From: Lineus longissimus
Lineage: Eukaryota > Nemertea > Pilidiophora > Heteronemertea > Lineidae
Reading direction: 5' to 3'
Length of the DNA: 64,000 nt
Assembly: GCF_910592395.1 (NCBI RefSeq)
Contig: NC_088320.1
Location: 10,347,001 to 10,411,000, forward strand
The position numbers and the translations under genes are program-made. The notes beneath the pieces were generated by a model. That model was given only the letters and a program-made list of their open reading frames with translations, made no database searches and was not told where the DNA came from. Shown one piece after another: positions 45,568-58,287 of the stretch (its first letter is position 1; every line of letters starts with the position of its first letter).

Positions 45568-48500
45568 ATGATATTTTATAAACATTGGAAGGAAGTAGGG
45601 ATAAATTATATTTCAGATTTACTAAGACCAGACAAAACAGTGATACCTTTTGAATAACTGGGACTAAAAGCAACCGAATGGTTCAAATGGAGAGGGTTAA
45701 TGGATGTTATTATAAATAAGATTTGGGGTTATAATTTTAACACTGATAACAATAATGTAAGATCTACGCAGAAACCGTAGAAGTCTAAGAGACAATCATG
45801 CCCAACGGTATAAATCAGCCTCAAGTGACTGATGCCTACCTGTAATCAGCTACAGGTGACCGATAGCGACATAAGGAGATCAACCGGACTGGTGAAACCA
45901 GTAGATCGCTTGGATTTATAAACTGCGAAGGCATCTTAAAGCCTTTGACGCTATATTTCCATCAACCAAATTTCAGGTTGCGCAGCGTTATGTAACCTCT
46001 ATGACGCATGTCCAGGTTATGTCCTAAATTTAGTATTTCTGGTTTAAACTAAAAGTATGGACTTTCATGTATCATGTTCAGATGTCTAAGATAAGTCAGA
46101 CTTTTCTTTTCAACCTGTTTCAAGCCACATCAAAGTGCACGAACGTTCAGTTCCAAGTTAAGAAATAACATAGTGTAATCCCTATTGCCCCTTTAAGAGT
46201 CACTACAGTGTGGTGCTGCCACCTTCATGTCAACGGGTTAACAGTGTAATTGCTTCTTTTATCAAACTTGCATTGTTTACATCTGTCTTATTCAAGTGAA
46301 CCGTACCCCCAATCCAGCAAAGGACAATACTTCCACATAATAGTCTGGTAAAACATACAACACATGCTACAATATAAGACGTTATATGATTGGCTCACTA
46401 AGGCAAAGGAGGCGGCGCCTGCAAGCACGTGGCTCAGGAAAAACATATTTCTGGTAGAATAAATTAATCAAGATTAATCAAAGAATGCTCTTTATAAACA
46501 TTGGAAAGAAATTTATGGTACAATAAATTAATCAAAATTAAAACAGAGTTTAAAATTAAAACAGTTTTCCATCTCCTAGACTAGTTGCCGGCCAAGGCTT
46601 AGGAGGCAAGTCTCCCCCGGAGAACTTTCTCCACTGCCCAAGGTGACTAGTCACTTGTGTGTCAGGTCGCCTGGGTGTCTAGTTCTTTTCAACCTGTTTC
46701 AAGCCACATCAAAGTGCACGAACGTTCAGTTCCAAGTTAAGAAATAACATAGACAATTTAGAAAGGGAGATGAAGTGTAATCCCTATTGCCCCTTTAAGA
46801 GTCACTACAGTGTGGTGCTGCCACTTTCATGTCAACGGGTTCACAGTGTAATTGCTTCTTTTATCAAACTTGCATTGTTTACATCTGTCTTATTCAAGTG
46901 AACCGTACCCCCAATCCAGCAAAGGACAATACTTCAACATAATAGTCTGGTAAAACATACATCACATGCTACAATATAAGATGTTATATGATTGGCTCAC
47001 TAAGGCAAAGGAGGCGGCGCCTGCAAGCACGTGGCTCAGGAAAAACATATTTATGGTACAATAAATTAATCAAAACTAATCAAAGAATGATCTTTTATAA
47101 ACATTGGAAGGAAATTTATGGTACAATAAATTAATCAAAATTAAAATAGAGTTTAAAATTAAAACAGAGTTTTCCATCTCCTAGACTAGTTGCCGGCCAA
47201 GGCTAAGGAGGCCAGTCTCCCATGGAGAACTTTCTCCACTGCCCAAGGTGACTAGTCACTTGTGTGTCAGGTCGCCTGGGTGTCTAGTTCTTTTCAACCT
47301 GTTTCAAGCCACATCAAAGTGCACGAACGTTCAGTTCCAAGTTAAGAAATAACACAGACAATTTAGAAAGGGAGATGAAGTGTAATCCCTATTGCCCCTT
47401 TAAGAGTCACTACAGTGTGGTGCTGCCACTTTCATGTCAACGGGTTAACAGTGTAATTGCTTCTTTTATCAAACTTGCATTGTTTACATCTGTCTTATTC
47501 AAGTGAACCGTACCCCCAATCCAGCAAAGGACAATACTTCAACATAATAGTCTGGTAAAACATACATCACATGCTACAATATAAGATGTTACATGATTGG
47601 CTCACTAAGGCAAAGGAGGTGGCGCCTGCAAGCACGTGGCTCAGGAAAAACATATTTATGGTACAATAAATTAATCAAAACTAATCAAAGAATGATCTTT
47701 TATAAACATTGGAAGGATATTTATGGTACAATAAATTAATCAAAATTAAAATAGAGTTTAAAATTAAAACAGAGTTTTCCATCTCCTAGACTAGTTGCCG
47801 GCCAAGGCTAAGGAGGCCAGTCTCCCACGGAGAACTTTCTCCACTGCCCAAGGTGACTAGTCACTTGTGTGTCAGGTCGCCTGGGTGTCTAGTTCTTTTC
47901 AACCTGTTTCAAGCCACATCAAAGTGCACGAACGTTCAGTTCCAAGTTAAGAAATAACACAGACAATTTAGAAAGGGAGATGAAGTGTAATCCCTATTGC
48001 CCCTTTAAGAGTCACTACAGTGTGGTGCTGCCACTTTCATGTCAACGGGTTAACAGTGTAATTGCTTCTTTTATCAAACTTGCATTGTTTACATCTGTCT
48101 TATTCAAGTGAACCGTACCCCCAATCCAGCAAAGGACAATACTTCAACATAATAGTCTGGTAAAACATACATCACATGCTACAATATAAGATGTTATATG
48201 ATTGGCTCACTAAGGCAAAGGAGGCGGCGCCTGCAAGCACGTGGCTCAGGAAAAACATATTTATGGTACAATAAATTAATCAAAACTAATCAAAGAATGA
48301 TCTTTTATAAACATTGGAAGGAAATTTATGGTACAATAAATTAATCAAAATTAAAATAGAGTTTAAAATTAAAACAGAGTTTTCCATCTCCTAGACTAGT
48401 TGCCGGCCAAGGCTAAGGAGACCAGTCTCCCACGGAGAACTTTCTCCACTGCCCAAGGTGACTAGTCACTTGTGTGTCAGGTCGCCTGGGTGTCTAGTTT

Positions 48501-48716
48501 CCACGAGGCCATGCTAGTGGAGAACTAGATGGCCGTTGGCTCTAGATGAGCTCATCCGCTCTGGGTGACTAGTCACCCACCTGAGACAGGTGGCACTGGC
48601 ATACAGGTTACCAGTGGCAGGTAGCTAACCCGACCTAACATTAAATCAAAGAATGATCTTCTATAAACATTGAAGGAAATTTATGGTACAATAAATTAAT
48701 CAAAATTAATTAAAGA
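45568..48716 (+). repeat. Higher-order unit U6, 3,149 bp (n = 3)
   Basis: Three 605-bp subunits, with GTCTAGTTCTTTTCAACC junctions near 46677, 47281 and 47886. The LINE frame carries a stop (TTTTGAATAACTGGG at ~45650), the only nonsense change of that kind in the array. Confidence 0.92.
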
Positions 48717-48929
48717 ATGATATTTTATAAACATTGGATGGAAGTAGGGATAAATTATATTTCAGATTTACTAAGACCAGACAAAACAGTGATACCTTTT
48801 GAATCACTGGGACTAAAAGCAACCGAATGGTTCAAATGGAGAGGGTTAATGGATGTTATTATAAATAAGATTTGGGGTTATAATTTTAACACTGATAACA
48901 ATAATGTAAGATCTACGCAGAAACCGTAG
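48717..48929 (+). pseudogene. LINE C-terminal fragment, array copy
   Basis: 70-codon open frame starting MIFYKHWMEVG; relative to the 28-37 kb copies it has K8M. Identical frames recur at 51261, 53805 and 56349. The copy at 58288 has K8 and F27Y; the one at 60832 has K8. The linker just upstream (TTTATGGTACAATAAATTAA) encodes LWYNKL of the same LINE, so each unit boundary is made of LINE coding sequence. Confidence 0.6.
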
Positions 48930-51260
48930 AAGTCTAAGAGACAATCATGCCCAACGGTATAAATCAGCCTCAAGTGACTGATGCCTACCTGTAATCAGCT
49001 ACAGGTGACCGATAGCGACATAAGGAGATCAACCGGACAGGTGAAACCAGTAGATCGCTTGGATTTATAAACTGCGAAGGCATCTTAAAGCCTTTGACGC
49101 TATATTTCCATCAACCAAATTTCAGGTTGCGCAGCGTTATGTAAACTCTATGACGCATGTCTAGGTTATGTCCTAAATTTGGTATTTCTGGTTTAAACTA
49201 AAAGTATGGACTTTCATGTATCATGTTCAGATGTCTAAGATAAGTCAGACTTTTCTTTTCAACCTGTCTCAAGCCACATCAAAGTGCACGAACGTTCAGT
49301 TCCAAGTTAAGAAATAACATAGTGTAATCCCTATTGCCCCTTTAAGAGTCACTACAGTGTGGTGCTGCCACCTTCATGTCAACGGGTTAACAGTGTAATT
49401 GCTTCTTTTATCAAACTTGCATTGTTTACATCTGTCTTATTCAAGTGAACCGTACCCCCAATCCAGCAAAGGACAATACTTCAACATAATAGTCTGGTAA
49501 AACATACAACACATGCTACAATATAAGATGTTATATGATTGGCTCACTAAGGCAAAGGAGGCGGCGCCTGCAAGCACGTGGCTCAGGAAAAACATATTTA
49601 TGGTACAATAAATTAATCAAAATTAATCAAAGAATGCTCTTTATAAACATTGGAAGGAAATTTATGGTACAATAAATTAATCAAAATTAAAACAGAGTTT
49701 AAAATTAAAACAGTTTTCCATCTCCTAGACTAGTTGCCGGCCAAGGCTTAGGAGGCAAGTCTCCCCCGGAGAACTTTCTCCACTGCCCAAGGTGACTAGT
49801 CACTTGTGTGTCAGGTCGCCTGGGTGTCTAGTTCTTTTCAACCTGTTTCAAGCCACATCAAAGTGCACGAACATTCAGTTCCAAGTTAAGAAATAACATA
49901 GACAATTTAGAAAGGGAGATGAAGTGTAATCCCTATTGCCCCTTTAAGAGTCACTACAGTGTGGTGCTTCCACTTTCATGTCAACGGGTTCACAGTGTAA
50001 TTGCTTCTTTTATCAAACTTGCATTGTTTACATCTGTCTTATTCAAGTGAACCGTACCCCCAATCCAGCAAAGGACAATACTTCAACATAATAGTCTGGT
50101 AAAACATACATCACATGCTACAATATAAGATGTTATATGATTGGCTCACTAAGGCAAAGGAGGTGGCGCCTGCAAGCACGTGGCTCAGGAAAAACATATT
50201 TATGGTACAATAAATTAATCAAAACTAATCAAAGAATGATCTTTTATAAACATTGGAAGGATATTTATGGTACAATAAATTAATCAAAATTAAAGTAGAG
50301 TTTAAAATTAAAACAGAGTTTTCCATCTCCTAGACTAGTTGCCGGCCAAGGCTAAGGAGGCCAGTCTCCCACGGAGAACTTTCTCCACTGCCCAAGGTGA
50401 CTAGTCACTTGTGTGTCAGGTCGCCTGGGTGTCTAGTTCTTTTCAACCTGTTTCAAGCCACATCAAAGTGCACGAACGTTCAGTTCCAAGTTAAGAAATA
50501 ACACAGACAATTTAGAAAGGGAGATGAAGTGTAATCCCTATTGCCCCTTTAAGAGTCACTACAGTGTGGTGCTGCCACTTTCATGTCAACGGGTTAACAG
50601 TGTAATTGCTTCTTTTATCAAACTTGCATTGTTTACATCTGTCTTATTCAAGTGAACCGTACCCCCAATCCAGCAAAGGACAATACTTCAACATAATAGT
50701 CTGGTAAAACATACATCACATGCTACAATATAAGATGTTATATGATTGGCTCACTAAGGCAAAGGAGGCGGCGCCTGCAAGCACGTGGCTCAGGAAAAAC
50801 ATATTTATGGTACAATAAATTAATCAAAACTAATCAAAGAATGATCTTTTATAAACATTGGAAGGAAATTTATGGTACAATAAATTAATCAAAATTAAAA
50901 TAGAGTTTAAAATTAAAACAGAGTTTTCCATCTCCTAGACTAGTTGCCGGCCAAGGCTAAGGAGACCAGTCTCCCATGGAGAACTTTCTCCACTGCCCAA
51001 GGTGACTAGTCACTTGTGTGTCAGGTCGCCTGGGTGTCTAGTTTCCACGAGGCCATGCTAGTGGAGAACTAGATGGCCGTTGGCTCTAGATGAGCTCATC
51101 CGCTCTGGGTGACTAGTCACCCACCTGAGACAGGTGGCACTGGCATACAGGTTACCAGTGGCAGGTAGCTAACCCGACCTAACATTAAATCAAAGAATGA
51201 TCTTCTATAAACATTGAAGGAAATTTATGGTACAATAAATTAATCAAAATTAATTAAAGA
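48717..51260 (+). repeat. Higher-order unit U7, 2,544 bp (n = 2), module reference
   Basis: Module map: LINE fragment 48717-48929; tail with ACCTGTAATCAGCTACAGGT hairpin to ~49325; dyad segment with GTCAACGGGTTAAC ~49326-49451; 151-bp unit 49452-49606; linker; half 267-bp module ending at the GTTCTTTTCAACC junction (49831); shortened tail and dyad segment; 151-bp unit; linker; second half module with its junction at 50436 (605 bp on); 151-bp unit to ~50812; linker; full 267-bp module ~50895-51183; linker to the next LINE start. The shortened subunits carry an extra ACAATTTAGAAAGGGAGATG absent after the full tail. Confidence 0.93.
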
Positions 51261-53804
51261 ATGATATTTTATAAACATTGGATGGAAGTAGGGATAAATT
51301 ATATTTCAGATTTACTAAGACCAGACAAAACAGTGATACCTTTTGAATCACTGGGACTAAAAGCAACCGAATGGTTCAAATGGAGAGGGTTAATGGATGT
51401 TATTATAAATAAGATTTGGGGTTATAATTTTAACACTGATAACAATAATGTAAGATCTACGCAGAAACCGTAGAAGTCTAAGAGACAATCATGCCCAACG
51501 GTATAAATCAGCCTCAAGTGACTGATGCCTACCTGTAATCAGCTACAGGTGACCGATAGCGACATAAGGAGATCAACCGGACAGGTGAAACCAGTAGATC
51601 GCTTGGATTTATAAACTGCGAAGGCATCTTAAAGCCTTTGACGCTATATTTCCATCAACCAAATTTCAGGTTGCGCAGCGTTATGTAAACTCTATGACGC
51701 ATGTCTAGGTTATGTCCTAAATTTGGTATTTCTGGTTTAAACTAAAAGTATGGACTTTCATGTATCATGTTCAGATGTCTAAGATAAGTCAGACTTTTCT
51801 TTTCAACCTGTCTCAAGCCACATCAAAGTGCACGAACGTTCAGTTCCAAGTTAAGAAATAACATAGTGTAATCCCTATTGCCCCTTTAAGAGTCACTACA
51901 GTGTGGTGCTGCCACCTTCATGTCAACGGGTTAACAGTGTAATTGCTTCTTTTATCAAACTTGCATTGTTTACATCTGTCTTATTCAAGTGAACCGTACC
52001 CCCAATCCAGCAAAGGACAATACTTCAACATAATAGTCTGGTAAAACATACAACACATGCTACAATATAAGATGTTATATGATTGGCTCACTAAGGCAAA
52101 GGAGGCGGCGCCTGCAAGCACGTGGCTCAGGAAAAACATATTTATGGTACAATAAATTAATCAAAATTAATCAAAGAATGCTCTTTATAAACATTGGAAG
52201 GAAATTTATGGTACAATAAATTAATCAAAATTAAAACAGAGTTTAAAATTAAAACAGTTTTCCATCTCCTAGACTAGTTGCCGGCCAAGGCTTAGGAGGC
52301 AAGTCTCCCCCGGAGAACTTTCTCCACTGCCCAAGGTGACTAGTCACTTGTGTGTCAGGTCGCCTGGGTGTCTAGTTCTTTTCAACCTGTTTCAAGCCAC
52401 ATCAAAGTGCACGAACATTCAGTTCCAAGTTAAGAAATAACATAGACAATTTAGAAAGGGAGATGAAGTGTAATCCCTATTGCCCCTTTAAGAGTCACTA
52501 CAGTGTGGTGCTTCCACTTTCATGTCAACGGGTTCACAGTGTAATTGCTTCTTTTATCAAACTTGCATTGTTTACATCTGTCTTATTCAAGTGAACCGTA
52601 CCCCCAATCCAGCAAAGGACAATACTTCAACATAATAGTCTGGTAAAACATACATCACATGCTACAATATAAGATGTTATATGATTGGCTCACTAAGGCA
52701 AAGGAGGTGGCGCCTGCAAGCACGTGGCTCAGGAAAAACATATTTATGGTACAATAAATTAATCAAAACTAATCAAAGAATGATCTTTTATAAACATTGG
52801 AAGGATATTTATGGTACAATAAATTAATCAAAATTAAAATAGAGTTTAAAATTAAAACAGAGTTTTCCATCTCCTAGACTAGTTGCCGGCCAAGGCTAAG
52901 GAGGCCAGTCTCCCACGGAGAACTTTCTCCACTGCCCAAGGTGACTAGTCACTTGTGTGTCAGGTCGCCTGGGTGTCTAGTTCTTTTCAACCTGTTTCAA
53001 GCCACATCAAAGTGCACGAACGTTCAGTTCCAAGTTAAGAAATAACACAGACAATTTAGAAAGGGAGATGAAGTGTAATCCCTATTGCCCCTTTAAGAGT
53101 CACTACAGTGTGGTGCTGCCACTTTCATGTCAACGGGTTAACAGTGTAATTGCTTCTTTTATCAAACTTGCATTGTTTACATCTGTCTTATTCAAGTGAA
53201 CCGTACCCCCAATCCAGCAAAGGACAATACTTCAACATAATAGTCTGGTAAAACATACATCACATGCTACAATATAAGATGTTATATGATTGGCTCACTA
53301 AGGCAAAGGAGGCGGCGCCTGCAAGCACGTGGCTCAGGAAAAACATATTTATGGTACAATAAATTAATCAAAACTAATCAAAGAATGATCTTTTATAAAC
53401 ATTGGAAGGAAATTTATGGTACAATAAATTAATCAAAATTAAAATAGAGTTTAAGATTAAAACAGAGTTTTCCATCTCCTAGACTAGTTGCCGGCCAAGG
53501 CTAAGGAGACCAGTCTCCCACGGAGAACTTTCTCCACTGCCCAAGGTGACTAGTCACTTGTGTGTCAGGTCGCCTGGGTGTCTAGTTTCCACGAGGCCAT
53601 GCTAGTGGAGAACTAGATGGCCGTTGGCTCTAGATGAGCTCATCCGCTCTGGGTGACTAGTCACCCACCTGAGACAGGTGGCACTGGCTTACAGGTTACC
53701 AGTGGCAGGTAGCTAACCCGACCTAACATTAAATCAAAGAATGATCTTCTATAAACATTGAAGGAAATTTATGGTACAATAAATTAATCAAAATTAATTA
53801 AAGA
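51261..53804 (+). repeat. Higher-order unit U8, 2,544 bp (n = 2)
   Basis: Same length and structure as U7, with very few differences (for example, CTCCCATGG in place of CTCCCACGG in the last full module of U7). LINE frame intact. Confidence 0.93.
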
Positions 53805-56348
53805 ATGATATTTTATAAACATTGGATGGAAGTAGGGATAAATTATATTTCAGATTTACTAAGACCAGACAAAACAGTGATACCTTTTGAATCACTGGGA
53901 CTAAAAGCAACCGAATGGTTCAAATGGAGAGGGTTAATGGATGTTATTATAAATAAGATTTGGGGTTATAATTTTAACACTGATAACAATAATGTAAGAT
54001 CTACGCAGAAACCGTAGAAGTCTAAGAGACAATCATGCCCAACGGTATAAATCAGCCTCAAGTGACTGATGCCTACCTGTAATCAGCTACAGGTGACCGA
54101 TAGCGACATAAGGAGATCAACCGGACTGGTGAAACCAGTAGATCGCTTGGATTTATAAACTGCGAAGGCATCTTAAAGCCTTTGACGCTATATTTCCATC
54201 AACCAAATTTCAGGTTGCGCAGCGTTATGTAAACTCTATGACGCATGTCCAGGTTATGTCCTAAATTTGGTATTTCTGGTTTAAACTAAAAGTATGGACT
54301 TTCATGTATCATGTTCAGATGTCTAAGATAAGTCAGACTTTTCTTTTCAACCTGTTTCAAGCCACATCAAAGTGCACGAACGTTCAGTTCCAAGTTAAGA
54401 AATAACATAGTGTAATCCCTATTGCCCCTTTAAGAGTCACTACAGTGTGGTGCTGCCACCTTCATGTCAACGGGTTAACAGTGTAATTGCTTCTTTTATC
54501 AAACTTGCATTGTTTACATCTGTCTTATTCAAGTGAACCGTACCCCCAATCCAGCAAAGGACAATACTTCCACATAACAGTCTGGTAAAACATACAACAC
54601 ATGCTACAATATAAGATGTTATATGATTGGCTCACTAAGGCAAAGGAGGCGGCGCCTGCAAGCACGTGGCTCAGGAAAAACATATTTATGGTACAATAAA
54701 TTAATCAAAATTAATCAAAGAATGCTCTTTATAAATATTGGAAGGAAATTTATGGTACAATAAATTAATCAAAATTAAAACAGAGTTTAAAATTAAAACA
54801 GTTTTCCATCTCCTAGACTAGTTGCCGGCCAAGGCTTAGGAGGCAAGTCTCCCCCGGAGAACTTTCTCCACTGCCCAAGGTGACTAGTCACTTGTGTGTC
54901 AGGTCGCCTGGGTGTCTAGTTCTTTTCAACCTGTTTCAAGCCACATCAAAGTGCACGAACATTCAGTTCCAAGTTAAGAAATAACATAGACAATTTAGAA
55001 AGGGAGATGAAGTGTAATCCCTATTGCCCCTTTAAGAGTCACTACAGTGTGGTGCTGCCACTTTCATGTCAACGGGTTCACAGTGTAATTGCTTCTTTTA
55101 TCAAACTTGCATTGTTTACATCTGTCTTATTCAAGTGAACCGTACCCCCAATCCAGCAAAGGACAATACTTCAACATAATAGTCTGGTAAAACATACATC
55201 ACATGCTACAATATAAGATGTTATATGATTGGCTCACTAAGGCAAAGGAGGTGGCGCCTGCAAGCACGTGGCTCAGGAAAAACATATTTATGGTACAATA
55301 AATTAATCAAAACTAATCAAAGAATGATCTTTTATAAACATTGGAAGGATATTTATGGTACAATAAATTAATCAAAATTAAAATAGAGTTTAAAATTAAA
55401 ACAGAGTTTTCCATCTCCTAGACTAGTTGCCGGCCAAGGCTAAGGAGGCCAGTCTCCCACGGAGAACTTTCTCCACTGCCCAAGGTGACTAGTCACTTGT
55501 GTGTCAGGTCGCCTGGGTGTCTAGTTCTTTTCAACCTGTTTCAAGCCACATCAAAGTGCACGAACGTTCAGTTCCAAGTTAAGAAATAACACAGACAATT
55601 TAGAAAGGGAGATGAAGTGTAATCCCTATTGCCCCTTTAAGAGTCACTACAGTGTGGTGCTGCCACTTTCATGTCAACGGGTTAACAGTGTAATTGCTTC
55701 TTTTATCAAACTTGCATTGTTTACATCTGTCTTATTCAAGTGAACCGTACCCCCAATCCAGCAAAGGACAATACTTCAACATAATAGTCTGGTAAAACAT
55801 ACATCACATGCTACAATATAAGATGTTATATGATTGGCTCACTAAGGCAAAGGAGGCGGCGCCTGCAAGCACGTGGCTCAGGAAAAACATATTTATGGTA
55901 CAATAAATTAATCAAAACTAATCAAAGAATGATCTTTTATAAACATTGGAAGGAAATTTATGGTACAATAAATTAATCAAAATTAAAATAGAGTTTAAAA
56001 TTAAAACAGAGTTTTCCATCTCCTAGACTAGTTGCCGGCCAAGGCTAAGGAGACCAGTCTCCCACGGAGAACTTTCTCCACTGCCCAAGGTGACTAGTCA
56101 CTTGTGTGTCAGGTCGCCTGGGTGTCTAGTTTCCACGAGGCCATGCTAGTGGAGAACTAGATGGCCGTTGGCTCTAGATGAGCTCATCCGCTCTGGGTGA
56201 CTAGTCACCCACCTGAGACAGGTGGCACTGGCTTACAGGTTACCAGTGGCAGGTAGCTAACCCGACCTAACATTAAATCAAAGAATGATCTTCTATAAAC
56301 ATTGAAGGAAATTTATGGTACAATAAATTAATCAAAATTAATTAAAGA
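53805..56348 (+). repeat. Higher-order unit U9, 2,544 bp (n = 2)
   Basis: As U8, but CAACCTGTTTCAAGCC and GACTGGTGAAACC replace the CTGTCTC and GACAGGTG variants of U7, U8 and U10. Variant tracts therefore alternate between units of the same length. Confidence 0.93.
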
Positions 56349-58287
56349 ATGATATTTTATAAACATTGGATGGAAGTAGGGATAAATTATATTTCAGATT
56401 TACTAAGACCAGACAAAACAGTGATACCTTTTGAATCACTGGGACTAAAAGCAACCGAATGGTTCAAATGGAGAGGGTTAATGGATGTTATTATAAATAA
56501 GATTTGGGGTTATAATTTTAACACTGATAACAATAATGTAAGATCTACGCAGAAACCGTAGAAGTCTAAGAGACAATCATGCCCAACGGTATAAATCAGC
56601 CTCAAGTGACTGATGCCTACCTGTAATCAGCTACAGGTGACCGATAGCGACATAAGGAGATCAACCGGACAGGTGAAACCAGTAGATCGCTTGGATTTAT
56701 AAACTGCGAAGGCATCTTAAAGCCTTTGACGCTATATTTCCATCAACCAAATTTCAGGTTGCGCAGCGTTATGTAAACTCTATGACGCATGTCTAGGTTA
56801 TGTCCTAAATTTGGTATTTCTGGTTTAAACTAAAAGTATGGACTTTCATGTATCATGTTCAGATGTCTAAGATAAGTCAGACTTTTCTTTTCAACCTGTC
56901 TCAAGCCACATCAAAGTGCACGAACGTTCAGTTCCAAGTTAAGAAATAACATAGTGTAATCCCTATTGCCCCTTTAAGAGTCACTACAGTGTGGTGCTGC
57001 CACCTTCATGTCAACGGGTTAACAGTGTAATTGCTTCTTTTATCAAACTTGCATTGTTTACATCTGTCTTATTCAAGTGAACCGTACCCCCAATCCAGCA
57101 AAGGACAATACTTCCACATAATAGTCTGGTAAAACATACAACACATGCTACAATATAAGATGTTATATGATTGGCTCACTAAGGCAAAGGAGGCGGCGCC
57201 TGCAAGCACGTGGCTCAGGAAAAACATATTTATGGTACAATAAATTAATCAAAATCAATCAAAGAATGCTCTTTATAAACATTGGAAGGAAATTTATGGT
57301 ACAATAAATTAATCAAAATTAAAACAGAGTTTAAAATTAAAACAGTTTTCCATCTCCTAGACTAGTTGCCGGCCAAGGCTTAGGAGGCAAGTCTCCCCCG
57401 GAGAACTTTCTCCACTGCCCAAGGTGACTAGTCACTTGTGTGTCAGGTCGCCTGGGTGTCTAGTTCTTTTCAACCTGTTTCAAGCCACATCAAAGTGCAC
57501 GAACATTCAGTTCCAAGTTAAGAAATAACATAGACAATTTAGAAAGGGAGATGAAGTGTAATCCCTATTGCCCCTTTAAGAGTCACTACAGTGTGGTGCT
57601 GCCACTTTCATGTCAACGGGTTCACAGTGTAATTGCTTCTTTTATCAAACTTGCATTGTTTACATCTGTCTTATTCAAGTGAACCGTACCCCCAATCCAG
57701 CAAAGGACAATACTTCAACATAATAGTCTGGTAAAACATACATCACATGCTACAATATAAGATGTTATATGATTGGCTCACTAAGGCAAAGGAGGCGGCG
57801 CCTGCAAGCACGTGGCTCAGGAAAAACATATTTATGGTACAATAAATTAATCAAAACTAATCAAAGAATGATCTTTTATAAACATTGGAAGGAAATTTAT
57901 GGTACAATAAATTAATCAAAATTAAAATAGAGTTTAAAATTAAAACAGAGTTTTCCATCTCCTAGACTAGTTGCCGGCCAAGGCTAAGGAGACCAGTCTC
58001 CCACGGAGAACTTTCTCCACTGCCCAAGGTGACTAGTCACTTGTGTGTCAGGTCGCCTGGGTGTCTAGTTTCCACGAGGCCATGCTAGTGGAGAACTAGA
58101 TGGCCGTTGGCTCTAGATGAGCTCATCCGCTCTGGGTGACTAGTAACCCACCTGAGACAGGTGGCACTGGCTTACAGGTTACCAGTGGCAGGTAGCTAAC
58201 CCGACCTAACATTAAATCAAAGAATGATCTTCTATAAACATTGAAGGAAATTTATGGTACAATAAATTAATCAAAATTAATTAAAGA
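56349..58287 (+). repeat. Higher-order unit U10, 1,939 bp (n = 1)
   Basis: Has exactly one 605-bp subunit fewer than its neighbours. LINE frame intact. Confidence 0.93.

Noticed and set aside
48930-49120. Possible hammerhead ribozyme in the LINE-fragment tail (CTGATG followed by a hairpin)
   Set aside because: The core would need CTGATGA, a stem and then GAAA. Here it is CTGATGC, no GAAA follows stem II, and the helices do not close in hammerhead order.
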